Below are positions 52,066 through 59,957 of a DNA stretch of 62,640 nt, in pieces. Positions within the stretch are counted from its first letter, which is position 1. Each line of letters opens with the position of its first letter. The notes below the pieces were generated by a model, which worked only from the letters and a program-made list of their open reading frames with translations, was not told the DNA's origin and searched no databases. The stretch lies in the NCBI RefSeq assembly GCF_014360585.1, contig NZ_JACIXG010000023.1, forward strand, positions 1 through 62,640, read 5' to 3'. The DNA comes from Nocardioides sp. GTDB taxonomy: Bacteria > Actinomycetota > Actinomycetes > Propionibacteriales > Nocardioidaceae. The position numbers and the translations under genes are program-made.

Positions 52066-52122
52066 CTATGACAGAGGGTCTGACCTTGTGAAGATTTCAC
52101 AAGGTCAGACCCTCTGTCATAG
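52066..52122. repeat. 57-nt palindrome with perfect 27-nt arms
   Basis: Arms 52066-52092 and 52096-52122 are exact inverted copies around the loop GAT. They are flanked by a gene stop at 52027 and a decayed gene at 52145, and the centre reads TTGTGAA-GAT-TTCACAA. It can act as a terminator, but the arm length and perfection exceed what termination needs. Confidence 0.8.
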
Positions 52123-52144
52123 TCCGTCCCCGTAGGCTGAGCCG

Positions 52145-52560
52145 ATGGCGCTGGTGGACAGGGGAATCTGTTACACCGTCGACGGGATGAGCCCAGAGCT
52201 GCTTCGAGACGACCTCCGGACCATCCGTGAGGAGCTGCACTGCGGTCACACTGATCGGCGCCGAAACATCGGCGCTCCTGGAAGCAGCGCGCACTGCTGC
52301 GGGTCTCGGGCTGCAGGTGTACGTCCGGCCCCAGCTCCCGTCGGGCCGTGACCGACAGCTCGTGGAGCACCTCCAGGAAGTCGCCTCCGGGGTCGAGCGC
52401 ATACGGCAACGGCACCCGGGCGGAGTGACGCTGGTCCTCGGCACCGAGCTCTCGCTCACTTCGCGCGCCATCGTTCCGCTCGGTTCGGAGTTCCTGCGGC
52501 TCCTGGTCATCCTGCGGCTCGGCCGCCCGCTGAGGAGACGCATCACTCGCCGTGTCGATG
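52145..52560 (+). pseudogene. Frameshifted, truncated TIM-barrel-type protein gene
   Basis: The first frame gives RGICYTVDGMSPELLRDD then LRTIREELHC and breaks at about 52245. The next frame continues TAVTLIGAETSALLEAAR, GLGLQVYVRPQLPSGRDR and GGVTLVLGTELSLTSRAI. Together they resemble the N-terminal half of an actinobacterial glycosidase-like family of unknown function. The break is explained by loss of one copy of a tandem ACTGC: restoring 5 nt gives EELHCTAVT. The 3' half is absent and the reading runs into the antisense of the AlkD-like gene. Confidence 0.5.
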
Positions 52561-52574
52561 CGGAGCCCCTTTCT

Positions 52575-53183
52575 TCAGCTTTGGGACGCGTTCCGCGAGA
52601 GTGCGTGCTTTCGATAGATCTTGACTGCGGATCGGACGCGGGGGTGCTCGTCGCCATCGAGAGTCGAGGCGATCGCGAGCCCGCGTTCGACGTCTGCGGA
52701 CGTTCCCTTCTTGATGAACCAGAGTGGTGCCGTGATCGCTGATCTGCGTCGGAGCGGATCCTCAGCGCCCGCGAGCTCGTCGAGCACAGCGCCGTCGACG
52801 GCTCCGATGAGGATCGGCCAGCCGAGCACCCGTGGGGCCGCTCGATCCACCATATCCCACGTGCTGATGGCGTCATGCCGATCAAGGTAGATGCGTGCGA
52901 GGGCCGCGCGCTCGTCGCTCGTGAGGTTCCGTCGGGCGCGGAAGTCGAGGACGCAGAACGCTGACAAACGCATCTCGTACGCCGGATGCTCGAAGAGAGC
53001 GTCTAGCTCCGTTCCTGGTAGATCGACAGCAGACTTCGCGATGTCGAACAGCGTGCCCATCCGCACCCCGATCACGGGCTCATCGGTGGCGACGCGGTTG
53101 CGGATCTTCGCCTCCTCGATCGGGTCGGCGGCGTCGTGCAGGGCCTTGGCGACCTGGGCAGCAGTCGAGAGCGGCGTCGGCAT
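52575..53183 (-). CDS. DNA alkylation repair protein (AlkD-like)
   Basis: The 202-residue all-helical protein has HEAT-like repeats. The early VRMGTLFDIAKS, FEHPAYEMRLSAFCVLDFRA near residue 65 and STWDMVDRAAPRVLG near 104 match AlkD-type glycosylases, which excise cationic alkylated bases. The C-terminus (EHPRVRSAVKIYRKHALSRN) differs from the usual ending and is a little short. The ATG at 53183 is chosen by family start. Confidence 0.72.
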   Translation of the reverse strand: MPTPLSTAAQVAKALHDAADPIEEAKIRNRVATDEPVIGVRMGTLFDIAKSAVDLPGTELDALFEHPAYEMRLSAFCVLDFRARRNLTSDERAALARIYLDRHDAISTWDMVDRAAPRVLGWPILIGAVDGAVLDELAGAEDPLRRRSAITAPLWFIKKGTSADVERGLAIASTLDGDEHPRVRSAVKIYRKHALSRNASQS

Positions 53184-53272
53184 GGACACGAGCATATGGA
53201 CCTGGGCGCAGAGGCACACGTGGTCGCCGGACACGGAGAAGGATCACTCGGTTCGCGCTGAAGGTCGGCCTG

Positions 53273-53278
53273 TACATT
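53273..53278 (+). promoter_or_regulatory. Leaderless -10 box for the kinase
   Basis: TACATT lies 8 nt before the GTG at 53287. Confidence 0.45.
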
Positions 53279-53286
53279 GTCGCGTC

Positions 53287-55023
53287 GTGATCGAAGGTGT
53301 GGGCGGGCGAGTCGTCGCTGACAGGTACGTGCTCGCCGACCGGCTGGGCAGCGGTGGCATGGGCACGGTGTGGAGTGCCTGGGACCAGCTGCTGCAGCGG
53401 ACGGTGGCCGTCAAGGAGCTTCATGCCGTCGGCGGCGGCCACGAGCAGCAGATGTCGATGCGGCGGGTGCTGTCGGAGGCGCGGGCGATCGCCCGGGTGA
53501 CTCATCCGCATGTCATCGACATCTACGACCTGGTGGAGTTCGACGGTGGTCTCTGGATCGTCATGGAGCTGGTGCCCGGTGGCTCGCTGAGTGAGCGGGT
53601 GCGGTCGAGCGGTCTCCTGTCGCCGGCGGAGACGGCCCGCGTCGGCCTGGAGATCCTGTCCGCGTTGGAGGCGGTCCACGCCGCCGGTGGGCTGCATCGT
53701 GACGTGAAACCGGCCAACGTTCTTCTTCGCGCGGACGGCAGCAGCGTGCTCACCGACTTCGGCATCGCCGCCCTGTCCGGGCACACCGGTCTCACGGGCA
53801 CGGGCAGCGTGATCGGCTCGGCCGAGTACATGGCCCCGGAGCGCCTGCGCGATCAGCCTGTCGGTCCGGCCAGCGATCTGTTCTCCCTCGGTGTCACGCT
53901 GTGTTTCCTGGCGACCGGGCAGACCCCCTTCGCCCGCGGGGACCTCGCGGCGACCACGTTCGCCGTCGCTTATGAGCCGCCCTCCGTCCACGTCCCGGGG
54001 CCGCTCGGCGATGTCATCGAGCAGCTGCTGGACAAGGAGCCGGCGAAGCGTCCGTCCGGCGCCCGACTCGCTGAGGCGCTGCGGTCGATCGGCGACGGAG
54101 CTCCCCGGACGCTGCAGGCGACACTGCGGCAACCGGTGCTACCGGCGCAGGCTGGGCAGCCCGCACGCGCGAACCGGCGCCGCACGGCGCTCATGGGGGC
54201 GACCGCCGCGGTGGTGCTCCTAGCCGGAGCGATCGCGACCGCGTACGCCGTTGGAGACGATCCTGATCCTGAGTCGAAGAACCAGACCGCGCAGACGGCC
54301 GCCGGTGTCTCTGCAGGCTCGCCTGTGGATGCGGTGATGCCGGTCCCGGGGGACCGGGGGAGGTTCTGGGTGTTCTCGGGCAGTGAGTACATGGTCGTCG
54401 AGGTGGGTGCGGACCCGGCGTCGTCGCGGCGGGTGAGTGGGCCGGATCCGATCGAGCAGTGGCGCCTGACGTTCGGTGGTCTGGATCGGTTCACGAGCAA
54501 GATCGACACGGTCCTGCCGGACCCCGGTGACGACCATCGTTTCTGGGTCTTCTCGGGCGATCAGTATCTGCTGGTCCACACCGCGGGCGACCGTTCCGGC
54601 AAGGGCCGCCTTCACGAGCCACGACCCCTCACCGACTGGAGCGACAGCATCGGCAAGGCCCCGGGCTTCTCGGATCAGATTGATGCGGTGATGCCGGTTC
54701 CGGGGGAGAGGGGCAGGTTCTGGGTCTTCTCCGGCAGCGAGTACATGGTCGTGAAGGTGGGTGCGGACCCGGCGTCGTCGCGGCGGGTGAGTGGGCCGGC
54801 TCCGATCGAGCAGTGGCGCCTGACGTTCGGTGGTCTGGATCGGTTCACGGAGAAGATCGACGCGGTCCTGCCCGATCCCGGTGACGACCATCGTTTCTGG
54901 GTCTTCTCGGGCGATCAGTATCTGCTGGTCCACACCGCGGGCGACCGCTCCGGCAAGGGGCGGCTCCATGAGCCACGACCCCTCACCGACTGGCCGTCGT
55001 TGAAGTCAGCTGGAACTGACTGA
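53287..55023 (+). CDS. PknB-type Ser/Thr kinase with hemopexin-like propeller
   Basis: The 578-residue membrane kinase has a glycine loop (RLGSGGMGTVW near residue 19), VAVKEL lysine near 43, catalytic HRDVKPAN near 137-144, DFG near 157 and the GSAEYMAPE loop end. One helix (TALMGATAAVVLLAGAIATA, about 300-320) leads to an outer domain with four repeats containing FWVFSGSEYMVV or FWVFSGDQYLLV. These match hemopexin blades, so the outside should be a four-bladed propeller made of two copies of a two-blade unit 354 nt apart. The outer domain may sense a ligand or bind metal/haem. Its last 18 nt overlap the convergent gene. Confidence 0.88.
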   Translation: MIEGVGGRVVADRYVLADRLGSGGMGTVWSAWDQLLQRTVAVKELHAVGGGHEQQMSMRRVLSEARAIARVTHPHVIDIYDLVEFDGGLWIVMELVPGGSLSERVRSSGLLSPAETARVGLEILSALEAVHAAGGLHRDVKPANVLLRADGSSVLTDFGIAALSGHTGLTGTGSVIGSAEYMAPERLRDQPVGPASDLFSLGVTLCFLATGQTPFARGDLAATTFAVAYEPPSVHVPGPLGDVIEQLLDKEPAKRPSGARLAEALRSIGDGAPRTLQATLRQPVLPAQAGQPARANRRRTALMGATAAVVLLAGAIATAYAVGDDPDPESKNQTAQTAAGVSAGSPVDAVMPVPGDRGRFWVFSGSEYMVVEVGADPASSRRVSGPDPIEQWRLTFGGLDRFTSKIDTVLPDPGDDHRFWVFSGDQYLLVHTAGDRSGKGRLHEPRPLTDWSDSIGKAPGFSDQIDAVMPVPGERGRFWVFSGSEYMVVKVGADPASSRRVSGPAPIEQWRLTFGGLDRFTEKIDAVLPDPGDDHRFWVFSGDQYLLVHTAGDRSGKGRLHEPRPLTDWPSLKSAGTD

Positions 55024-56229
55024 TCCGTTGAGCACCGATCCCGCGCGAACGTGCGGATAAGCCGGGTCGCGATCCTGGAAGTTCAGGATGCTCGGGTTGC
55101 GGATCGCGCCGTCCTGGATCTCGATCGCCCGGGTGACGGTCAGGTCGGTCTCCCAGGCGGCCGGTCCTTCCATGACCGTACGCAGGAACGGCAGCAGCGC
55201 CTCGCTGATCTCCCAGGTGGCCGAGTTCCACAGGTACGACGGGGTGTGGTCGACCGCGTAGTAGTTGACGCCGTCGCCGACCGTGAACATCGGGTCGTCG
55301 AACGTCGTGGGCTTCGCCCACTCGAACCCCATCTTCTCGTCGCACGAGACGTCGACGATCAGGCTGCCCGGGGCGAACCCCGCCAGATCCTCGGTACGCA
55401 GATAGGTCAACGGTGCTGCGACGTCCTGGAGCGTGCAGTTGACGACGATGTCGTGCGATGCCAGGAACTCGGGGAGCAGGACGTCGCCGTCCAACGTGTG
55501 CACCTCGCTGAGGTGGACCTCGCCGTCGCCGGTGTTGAGCTGGGCGATGTGTGCGCCGTGGATCGGGGAGCCGACCGCCGCGATGCCGCGCTGGGTGAGG
55601 ACCTGGATGTCGTGGATGCCCTGCGCCGTGAGCGCGGTCACCGCGCCCCGTGCCGTCGCGCCGAAGCCGATGACGACCGCGCTGCGACGAGGCCCGAACA
55701 TGCCGGTGGTTCCGATGAGGCTCATGGCATGGAGCACCGAGCAGTAGCCGGCCAGCTCGTTGTTCTTGTGGAACACGTGCAGGCTGAAGTCGCCGCGGTG
55801 GCTCCAGTGGTTCATCACCTCGAACGCGATGAGCGTGAGCCGGCGGTCGATCGCCGTCTGCGTCAGCCCGGTGTCCTGCACGCAGTGCGGCCATCCCCAC
55901 AGCACACGGCCCTCGGGGATCTCCTCCACGTCGGCAGCCTGCGGCTTCGGCAGCAGCAGCACGTCCGCCGCCTCGATCACCGCGGAGCGATCCGCGACCC
56001 TGCCGACCCGCGACTCGACGTAGCCGGGCTCCAGCTGGAAGTCAGCGCCGTAGCCGCGCTCCACGATCATCCGCGCGCGGATGTCGGGGTCGATCCGATC
56101 GAGGTGGTGAGGGTGGATCGGCAGCCGCCGCTCGTTCTCCATCGAGGAGGCGGCGAGCATCCCGAGGGTGAGCAGGCTGCTGCTCGACGAGCTGGGGACG
56201 ATGGACAGGGGTGATTCGGTGCCGGACAT
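55006..56229 (-). CDS. N5-(carboxyethyl)ornithine synthase-like dehydrogenase
   Basis: The 407-residue protein belongs to the alanine dehydrogenase / transhydrogenase alpha fold. ENERRLPIHPHHLDRI near residue 34 is the substrate-side start, HVFHKNNELAGYCSVLHAMS lies mid-protein, and the NAD site is AVVIGFGATARGAVTAL near 181. The later IVDVSCDEKMGFEWAKPT resembles N5-(carboxyethyl)ornithine synthase. Substrate is inferred. A Ser-rich stretch (residues 14-20) precedes the fold. Its 3' end overlaps the kinase gene by 18 nt. Confidence 0.75.
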   Translation of the reverse strand: MSGTESPLSIVPSSSSSSLLTLGMLAASSMENERRLPIHPHHLDRIDPDIRARMIVERGYGADFQLEPGYVESRVGRVADRSAVIEAADVLLLPKPQAADVEEIPEGRVLWGWPHCVQDTGLTQTAIDRRLTLIAFEVMNHWSHRGDFSLHVFHKNNELAGYCSVLHAMSLIGTTGMFGPRRSAVVIGFGATARGAVTALTAQGIHDIQVLTQRGIAAVGSPIHGAHIAQLNTGDGEVHLSEVHTLDGDVLLPEFLASHDIVVNCTLQDVAAPLTYLRTEDLAGFAPGSLIVDVSCDEKMGFEWAKPTTFDDPMFTVGDGVNYYAVDHTPSYLWNSATWEISEALLPFLRTVMEGPAAWETDLTVTRAIEIQDGAIRNPSILNFQDRDPAYPHVRAGSVLNGSVSSS

Positions 56230-56404
56230 CCGGACTCCCGTCATTGGGGAACCTGGGCAGCTCCTACCTCGATCGTACGCGCACGCAGTCCTGCGCCTGC
56301 GATCGTCAACGGCACTCCCCGGGCGACGCCGTGGCACGTAGGTTGCTTCGTAGCGGAACGTGGTGGTATCCGCTACGACGTCTGAACTGTCCGTGGAGGC
56401 AACG

Positions 56405-56998
56405 ATGAGCATCTGGCCGGAATCCGTCAAGAGCGCCTGGGCGAACCTGGTGGGACCGGAGGCCACTCGTACGAACACCACGATCGCCCTCGGGTCCGCC
56501 GTCGTCGGAACGGTCGGGGCAGCGATGTGGGCGAAGCGCAGCGGGGCGGGCGCCGGGTCGACGACGACCATGGCCGCGTTGGCCCTCGACCTGATCGGTG
56601 GCGCGTACGTGAACAACACCCGAGCGTCCGTCCGGTGGTACGAACGTGCCGGCCAGGACGACGCCGACCACCTCAAGTTCGCAGCCCTTCACGGACATCC
56701 TGTCGCGGTCGCGTGGGCAGACCATCGCGTGGGTGCCCGCGACAACGTCGCCTCCTGGGCCCTGGCCCAGTACGGCTACATGATGTTGGCGACCGCCGTC
56801 ATCCGACGTTCCCCGACCCATCGACGCAGCCTGGGACTGGCTCTGACCGCCGGCGGTCTCGTCCTCGACCGTGCGCTGGGAAGCTCGACCGTCGCGCCAT
56901 GGCTCGCCTGGTCCTACTACCCCAAGCTGCTGATGGGGCACGCTGCGGGATCGCTCTGGCCCGAGACGGACATCGGCGTCCGGTCATCCCGTGTGTGA
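56405..56998 (+). CDS. Hypothetical membrane protein
   Basis: The 197-residue protein has weakly hydrophobic helices (ALGSAVVGTVGAAMW near residue 28, AALALDLIGGAYV near 57, and ALAQYGYMMLATAVI near 119). It contains the polar stretch YERAGQDDADHLKFAALHGH. I recognise no family. GGAGG lies 6 nt before the ATG at 56405, supporting this start. Confidence 0.6.
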   Translation: MSIWPESVKSAWANLVGPEATRTNTTIALGSAVVGTVGAAMWAKRSGAGAGSTTTMAALALDLIGGAYVNNTRASVRWYERAGQDDADHLKFAALHGHPVAVAWADHRVGARDNVASWALAQYGYMMLATAVIRRSPTHRRSLGLALTAGGLVLDRALGSSTVAPWLAWSYYPKLLMGHAAGSLWPETDIGVRSSRV

Positions 56999-57091
56999 GG
57001 CGTCGATCAGCCCTATGCAGATCGTGGGCCGTCGCCTCCGTGAGCTCGCGAGGAGCCGTTGGAGTCGGTGTGAGCGTTCCGAGGGTGAGCT

Positions 57092-57128
57092 GACCCGGCC
57101 GGCGGCATCCAAAGCCGTCGGCCGGGTC
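57092..57128. terminator. GC-rich hairpin between convergent genes
   Basis: 14-nt arms GACCCGGCCGGCGG / CCGTCGGCCGGGTC (57092-57105, 57115-57128) with one mismatch and a 9-nt loop. It is just downstream of the minus-strand SnoaL-like gene (stop at 57139). Confidence 0.65.
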
Positions 57129-57138
57129 CGGTCGTGTG

Positions 57139-57489
57139 TCAGGAGGGCACCTTGTCGAGGAAGCCGCGTACGTCACGGATTCGCTGGTCGTCGTCGAGGA
57201 CGACCACGTCGAAGCCGATGATGATCGGCTCCTCGCCGGCCGGTCCGAGACCCCACTGGAAGCGGGCCTGCTGGTGATGGGTGTCGACGTCTCCGACAGG
57301 GGTGAACACGAAGCCCGGGAACTGTGCGCGTACGGCCTGGATGGTGGCGGCGACCGCCTCCCGCCCCTGGACCTCGGCGAGCGGATCGACATAGACACAG
57401 TCGTCGGCCCAGTGAGTGGCCAGCAGCTCGGTGAGTGCCTCGTCGGTCGCGTTCCAGGTGTCGAGGTAGCGCGTCACGATGTCGTTCAT
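57139..57489 (-). CDS. SnoaL-like / NTF2-fold protein
   Basis: The 116-residue protein has the NTF2 fold: YLDTWNATDEALTELLATHW, DDCVYVDPLAEVQGREAVAA near 28, and a beta-rich C-terminal half (ARFQWGLGPAGEEPIIIGFD). Members are polyketide cyclases, isomerases or binding proteins; no specific role can be given. It is divergent from an MmyB-type regulator that probably controls it. Confidence 0.8.
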   Translation of the reverse strand: MNDIVTRYLDTWNATDEALTELLATHWADDCVYVDPLAEVQGREAVAATIQAVRAQFPGFVFTPVGDVDTHHQQARFQWGLGPAGEEPIIIGFDVVVLDDDQRIRDVRGFLDKVPS

Positions 57490-57553
57490 GGTGTCTTCCT
57501 TCTCTCGATGGGGCTTGTGGAAGAAGGTTCGCCGTCGGGCGGGGCATCGGTCG

Positions 57554-57570
57554 ATGACCTCCGAGGTCAT
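57554..57570. promoter_or_regulatory. Candidate operator: 17-nt perfect dyad
   Basis: ATGACCTC-C-GAGGTCAT is perfectly palindromic around a central C. It lies between the divergent SnoaL-like and regulator genes, 24 nt before the regulator -10 box. A half-site GTCCGAGGTT follows at 57581. Confidence 0.5.
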
Positions 57571-57593
57571 GGCCCTCGCGGTCCGAGGTTGGC

Positions 57594-57599
57594 TAGCCT
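57594..57599 (+). promoter_or_regulatory. Leaderless -10 box for the MmyB-type regulator
   Basis: TAGCCT lies 6 nt before the GTG at 57606. Confidence 0.45.
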
Positions 57600-57605
57600 C
57601 GGGCC

Positions 57606-58427
57606 GTGACAACGACTCTGACCTCACCGCCATCGTCGGTCGGCAGCGAGCTCCGCCGCTGGCGCGAGCTGCGGTCCTTGAGCCAGCTCGCCCTCGCCAC
57701 TCAGGCAGAGGTGAGCACCCGGCACCTGAGCTACGTCGAGAACGGCCGCTCGCGGCCGACACCGGAGATGATCGTCCGGCTGGCCGAGGTGATGCGGGTG
57801 CCCATGGCCGAGCAGAACCGGCTCCTGCTCGTCGGCGGCTTCGCTCCTCGTTACCCGCAGCGTGCCACCGACGACGACACGCTCGCACCGGTGATGGCCG
57901 GACTCCGCAGCCTGCTGGACGCCCACGCGCCGTACCCGGCCCTGCTCCTCGACGACCACTGGGACATCGTCGATGCCAACGAGCCCGTGGACGTGCTGCT
58001 CGCCGGCTGCGACCCCGCGCTGCTCGAGCCGCCGTTGAACGTGATCCGGCTCTGCCTGCATCCGCGAGGCCTCGCCGGGGCCATCCGCAACCTGCCGGTC
58101 TGGCGAGCGCACCTGCTCCACCAGCTCGGTCGGCGCATCACGCACACCGGCGGTGAGCCTGCCCTGGTCGCTCTCCGAGACGAGGTCACCGCGTACTCCT
58201 CTGATGGAGAGCCGTCCGCGCGACCGCTCGCCGACCCCGTCGTCCCGCTGGAGATCGAGACAGGTGGCCATGTGCTGCGCTTCTTCAGCGTCGCCAGCCA
58301 GATCGAGAGCGCCGCCGATGTCACGCTCAACGGGCTTCATCTGGAGACCTTCGTTCCCGCCGACGACCGTACGCGGCAGGCGCTCGACCTCGAGACCGAG
58401 GCCCTCGCGGCCTTGACTCGCGACTGA
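57606..58427 (+). CDS. XRE family regulator, MmyB type
   Basis: The 273-residue protein has an HTH (ELRRWRELRSLSQLALATQA, EVSTRHLSYVENGRSRPTPE; residues about 14-54). The MmyB-like PAS ligand domain follows: LLDDHWDIVDANEPVDVLLA near 116, then RNLPVWRAHLLHQLGRRI. These regulators bind small lipids or fatty acids and often control a divergent enzyme gene. Here the divergent gene is the SnoaL-like protein. GTG start. Confidence 0.87.
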   Translation: MTTTLTSPPSSVGSELRRWRELRSLSQLALATQAEVSTRHLSYVENGRSRPTPEMIVRLAEVMRVPMAEQNRLLLVGGFAPRYPQRATDDDTLAPVMAGLRSLLDAHAPYPALLLDDHWDIVDANEPVDVLLAGCDPALLEPPLNVIRLCLHPRGLAGAIRNLPVWRAHLLHQLGRRITHTGGEPALVALRDEVTAYSSDGEPSARPLADPVVPLEIETGGHVLRFFSVASQIESAADVTLNGLHLETFVPADDRTRQALDLETEALAALTRD

Positions 58428-58430
58428 GCG

Positions 58431-58436
58431 TAGAGT
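58431..58436 (+). promoter_or_regulatory. Leaderless -10 box for the formylglycine-generating enzyme
   Basis: TAGAGT lies 8 nt before the GTG at 58445. Confidence 0.4.
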
Positions 58437-58444
58437 CGGATCCC

Positions 58445-59419
58445 GTGGCCGAGATGTCGGAACCGACCCGGATGATCCGTCTCGACGGAGGCACGTTCAC
58501 GATGGGGTCGGAGGCGTTCTACCCGGACGAAGGGCCGGTTCACGAGCGCACCGTCGCGGCGTTCGAGATCGATCTGCATCCGGTGACCAACGCCCAGTAC
58601 GCCGCGTTCGTCGCCGACACCGGCTATGTCACCGTGGCCGAGCGGCCGCTGGATCCGGCCGACTTCCCGGGCGCTGATCCGGCTGACCTGGTCCCGGGTG
58701 GGCTCGTCTTCGTGCCCACCCGGGGGCCGGTCGACCTGCACGACTGGCGGCAGTGGTGGGCGTGGGGCGCGGGCGCGAGCTGGAAGTCCCCGTTCGGGTC
58801 CGGATCGTCGATCGAGGGCCGGGAGAACCATCCGGTCACCCAGGTCGCCCTGGAGGACGCCCAGGCCTACGCCGAGTGGGCCGGCAAGCGACTGCCCTCC
58901 GAGGCCGAGTTCGAGTACGCCGCCCGCGGCGGTCTGGACGCCGCGACGTACGCGTGGGGTGAGGAGGTGCACCCGGACGGCCGCCTGATGGCGAACACCT
59001 GGCAGGGCTCCTTCCCATGGCGCAACACCGGCGCCTCGCGATGGGTCGGCACCTCGCCGGTGGGGACCTTCCCGGCGAACGGCTACGGCCTGTTGGACTG
59101 CATCGGCAACGTCTGGGAATGGACGACCGATTTCTACACCGAACGGCACGACCCCGAGCGCCGGCGCGATCCGGGGAACCTGCTCGCGGACCAGGGCGGA
59201 TGTGGTGACGAATGCCGGTGTGGGCCGTCCTCGCGGGAGGAGACTCAGGCGGCTGCGAGCGCCGAGAACGGGTCGACGATCCCGCGTCGGGTTCTCAAGG
59301 GCGGCTCGCACCTGTGCGCCCCGGAGTACTGCCTGCGCTATCGCCCGGCAGCCCGCTCACCGCAGGCCGACGACACGGCGACCACGCACATCGGCTTCCG
59401 CTGCGTACGGTCGGTCTGA
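58445..59419 (+). CDS. Formylglycine-generating enzyme
   Basis: The 324-residue copper-dependent oxidase converts the Cys of CxPSR in sulfatases to formylglycine. It has MIRLDGGTFTMGSEAFYPDE at residues 10-29, GKRLPSEAEFEYAARGG near 147, and GNVWEWTTDFYTERH near 220. The catalytic cysteines lie at about 291 and 296 in GSHLCAPEYCLRYRP, spaced as in the Streptomyces enzyme. A loop with extra cysteines (GGCGDECRCG) lies before it. The likely client in this window is the sulfatase at 23198. GTG start. Confidence 0.9.
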   Translation: MAEMSEPTRMIRLDGGTFTMGSEAFYPDEGPVHERTVAAFEIDLHPVTNAQYAAFVADTGYVTVAERPLDPADFPGADPADLVPGGLVFVPTRGPVDLHDWRQWWAWGAGASWKSPFGSGSSIEGRENHPVTQVALEDAQAYAEWAGKRLPSEAEFEYAARGGLDAATYAWGEEVHPDGRLMANTWQGSFPWRNTGASRWVGTSPVGTFPANGYGLLDCIGNVWEWTTDFYTERHDPERRRDPGNLLADQGGCGDECRCGPSSREETQAAASAENGSTIPRRVLKGGSHLCAPEYCLRYRPAARSPQADDTATTHIGFRCVRSV

Positions 59420-59440
59420 TCTTGCTTCCCGCCCGCGGCT

Positions 59441-59893
59441 CTACCCCTTGACCAGCCGCATCGTCTGGTGGGAGAGCAGTCGGCTCACCGCGGGCAGTCG
59501 CGAGATCGTCCCGAGGAGGAGCGTCTCGTACGCCTCGGGGTCGGCGACCTGGACGCGCAGGTAGTAGTCGGGCTGACCGAGCATTCGGCGCATCTCGGTG
59601 ACCTCGGGAACGGCGACGGCCGCGGTCTCGAAGTCCTCGATGGTCTTGCCGTCGTTGACCGCGATGTCGATCGCGACGATGACCTCGAACCCACGTCCGC
59701 CGCTCTTCGGGTCGATGCTGGCGTGGTAGCCCCTGATCACGCCGTCGCGCTCCAGGCGCTGCACGCGGCGCAGGCAGGGCGCCGGGGTGAGTCCGACCCG
59801 ACGGGCCAGCTCGGTGTTGCTCAGTCGGGCGTCATCTTCCAGTTCGGCAATAATTGCGCGATCCAGGTCATCGAGCGAATGATCATTGCGCAT
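59441..59893 (-). CDS. Lrp/AsnC family regulator
   Basis: The 150-residue regulator has an N-terminal HTH (LDRAIIAELEDDARLSNTEL, ARRVGLTPAPCLRRVQRLER; residues 10-49) and a C-terminal RAM ligand domain (GFEVIVAIDIAVNDGKTIED, LGQPDYYLRVQVADPEAYET). It is divergent from azlCD, a standard arrangement in which the Lrp-like protein controls branched-chain amino acid export. A TAAAGT -10 box lies 6 nt before the ATG. Confidence 0.9.
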   Translation of the reverse strand: MRNDHSLDDLDRAIIAELEDDARLSNTELARRVGLTPAPCLRRVQRLERDGVIRGYHASIDPKSGGRGFEVIVAIDIAVNDGKTIEDFETAAVAVPEVTEMRRMLGQPDYYLRVQVADPEAYETLLLGTISRLPAVSRLLSHQTMRLVKG

Positions 59894-59899
59894 AGTGGC

Positions 59900-59905
59900 A
59901 CTTTA
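59900..59905 (-). promoter_or_regulatory. Leaderless -10 box for the Lrp-type gene
   Basis: TAAAGT on the minus strand lies 6 nt before the ATG at 59893. Confidence 0.4.
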
Positions 59906-59944
59906 GCATCGACGATGGGCAACCCGAGAGCGCCTGAACTCTCC

Positions 59945-59950
59945 TACGCT
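59945..59950 (+). promoter_or_regulatory. Leaderless -10 box for azlC
   Basis: TACGCT lies 7 nt before the ATG at 59958. Confidence 0.35.
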
Positions 59951-59957
59951 TGCTCGC

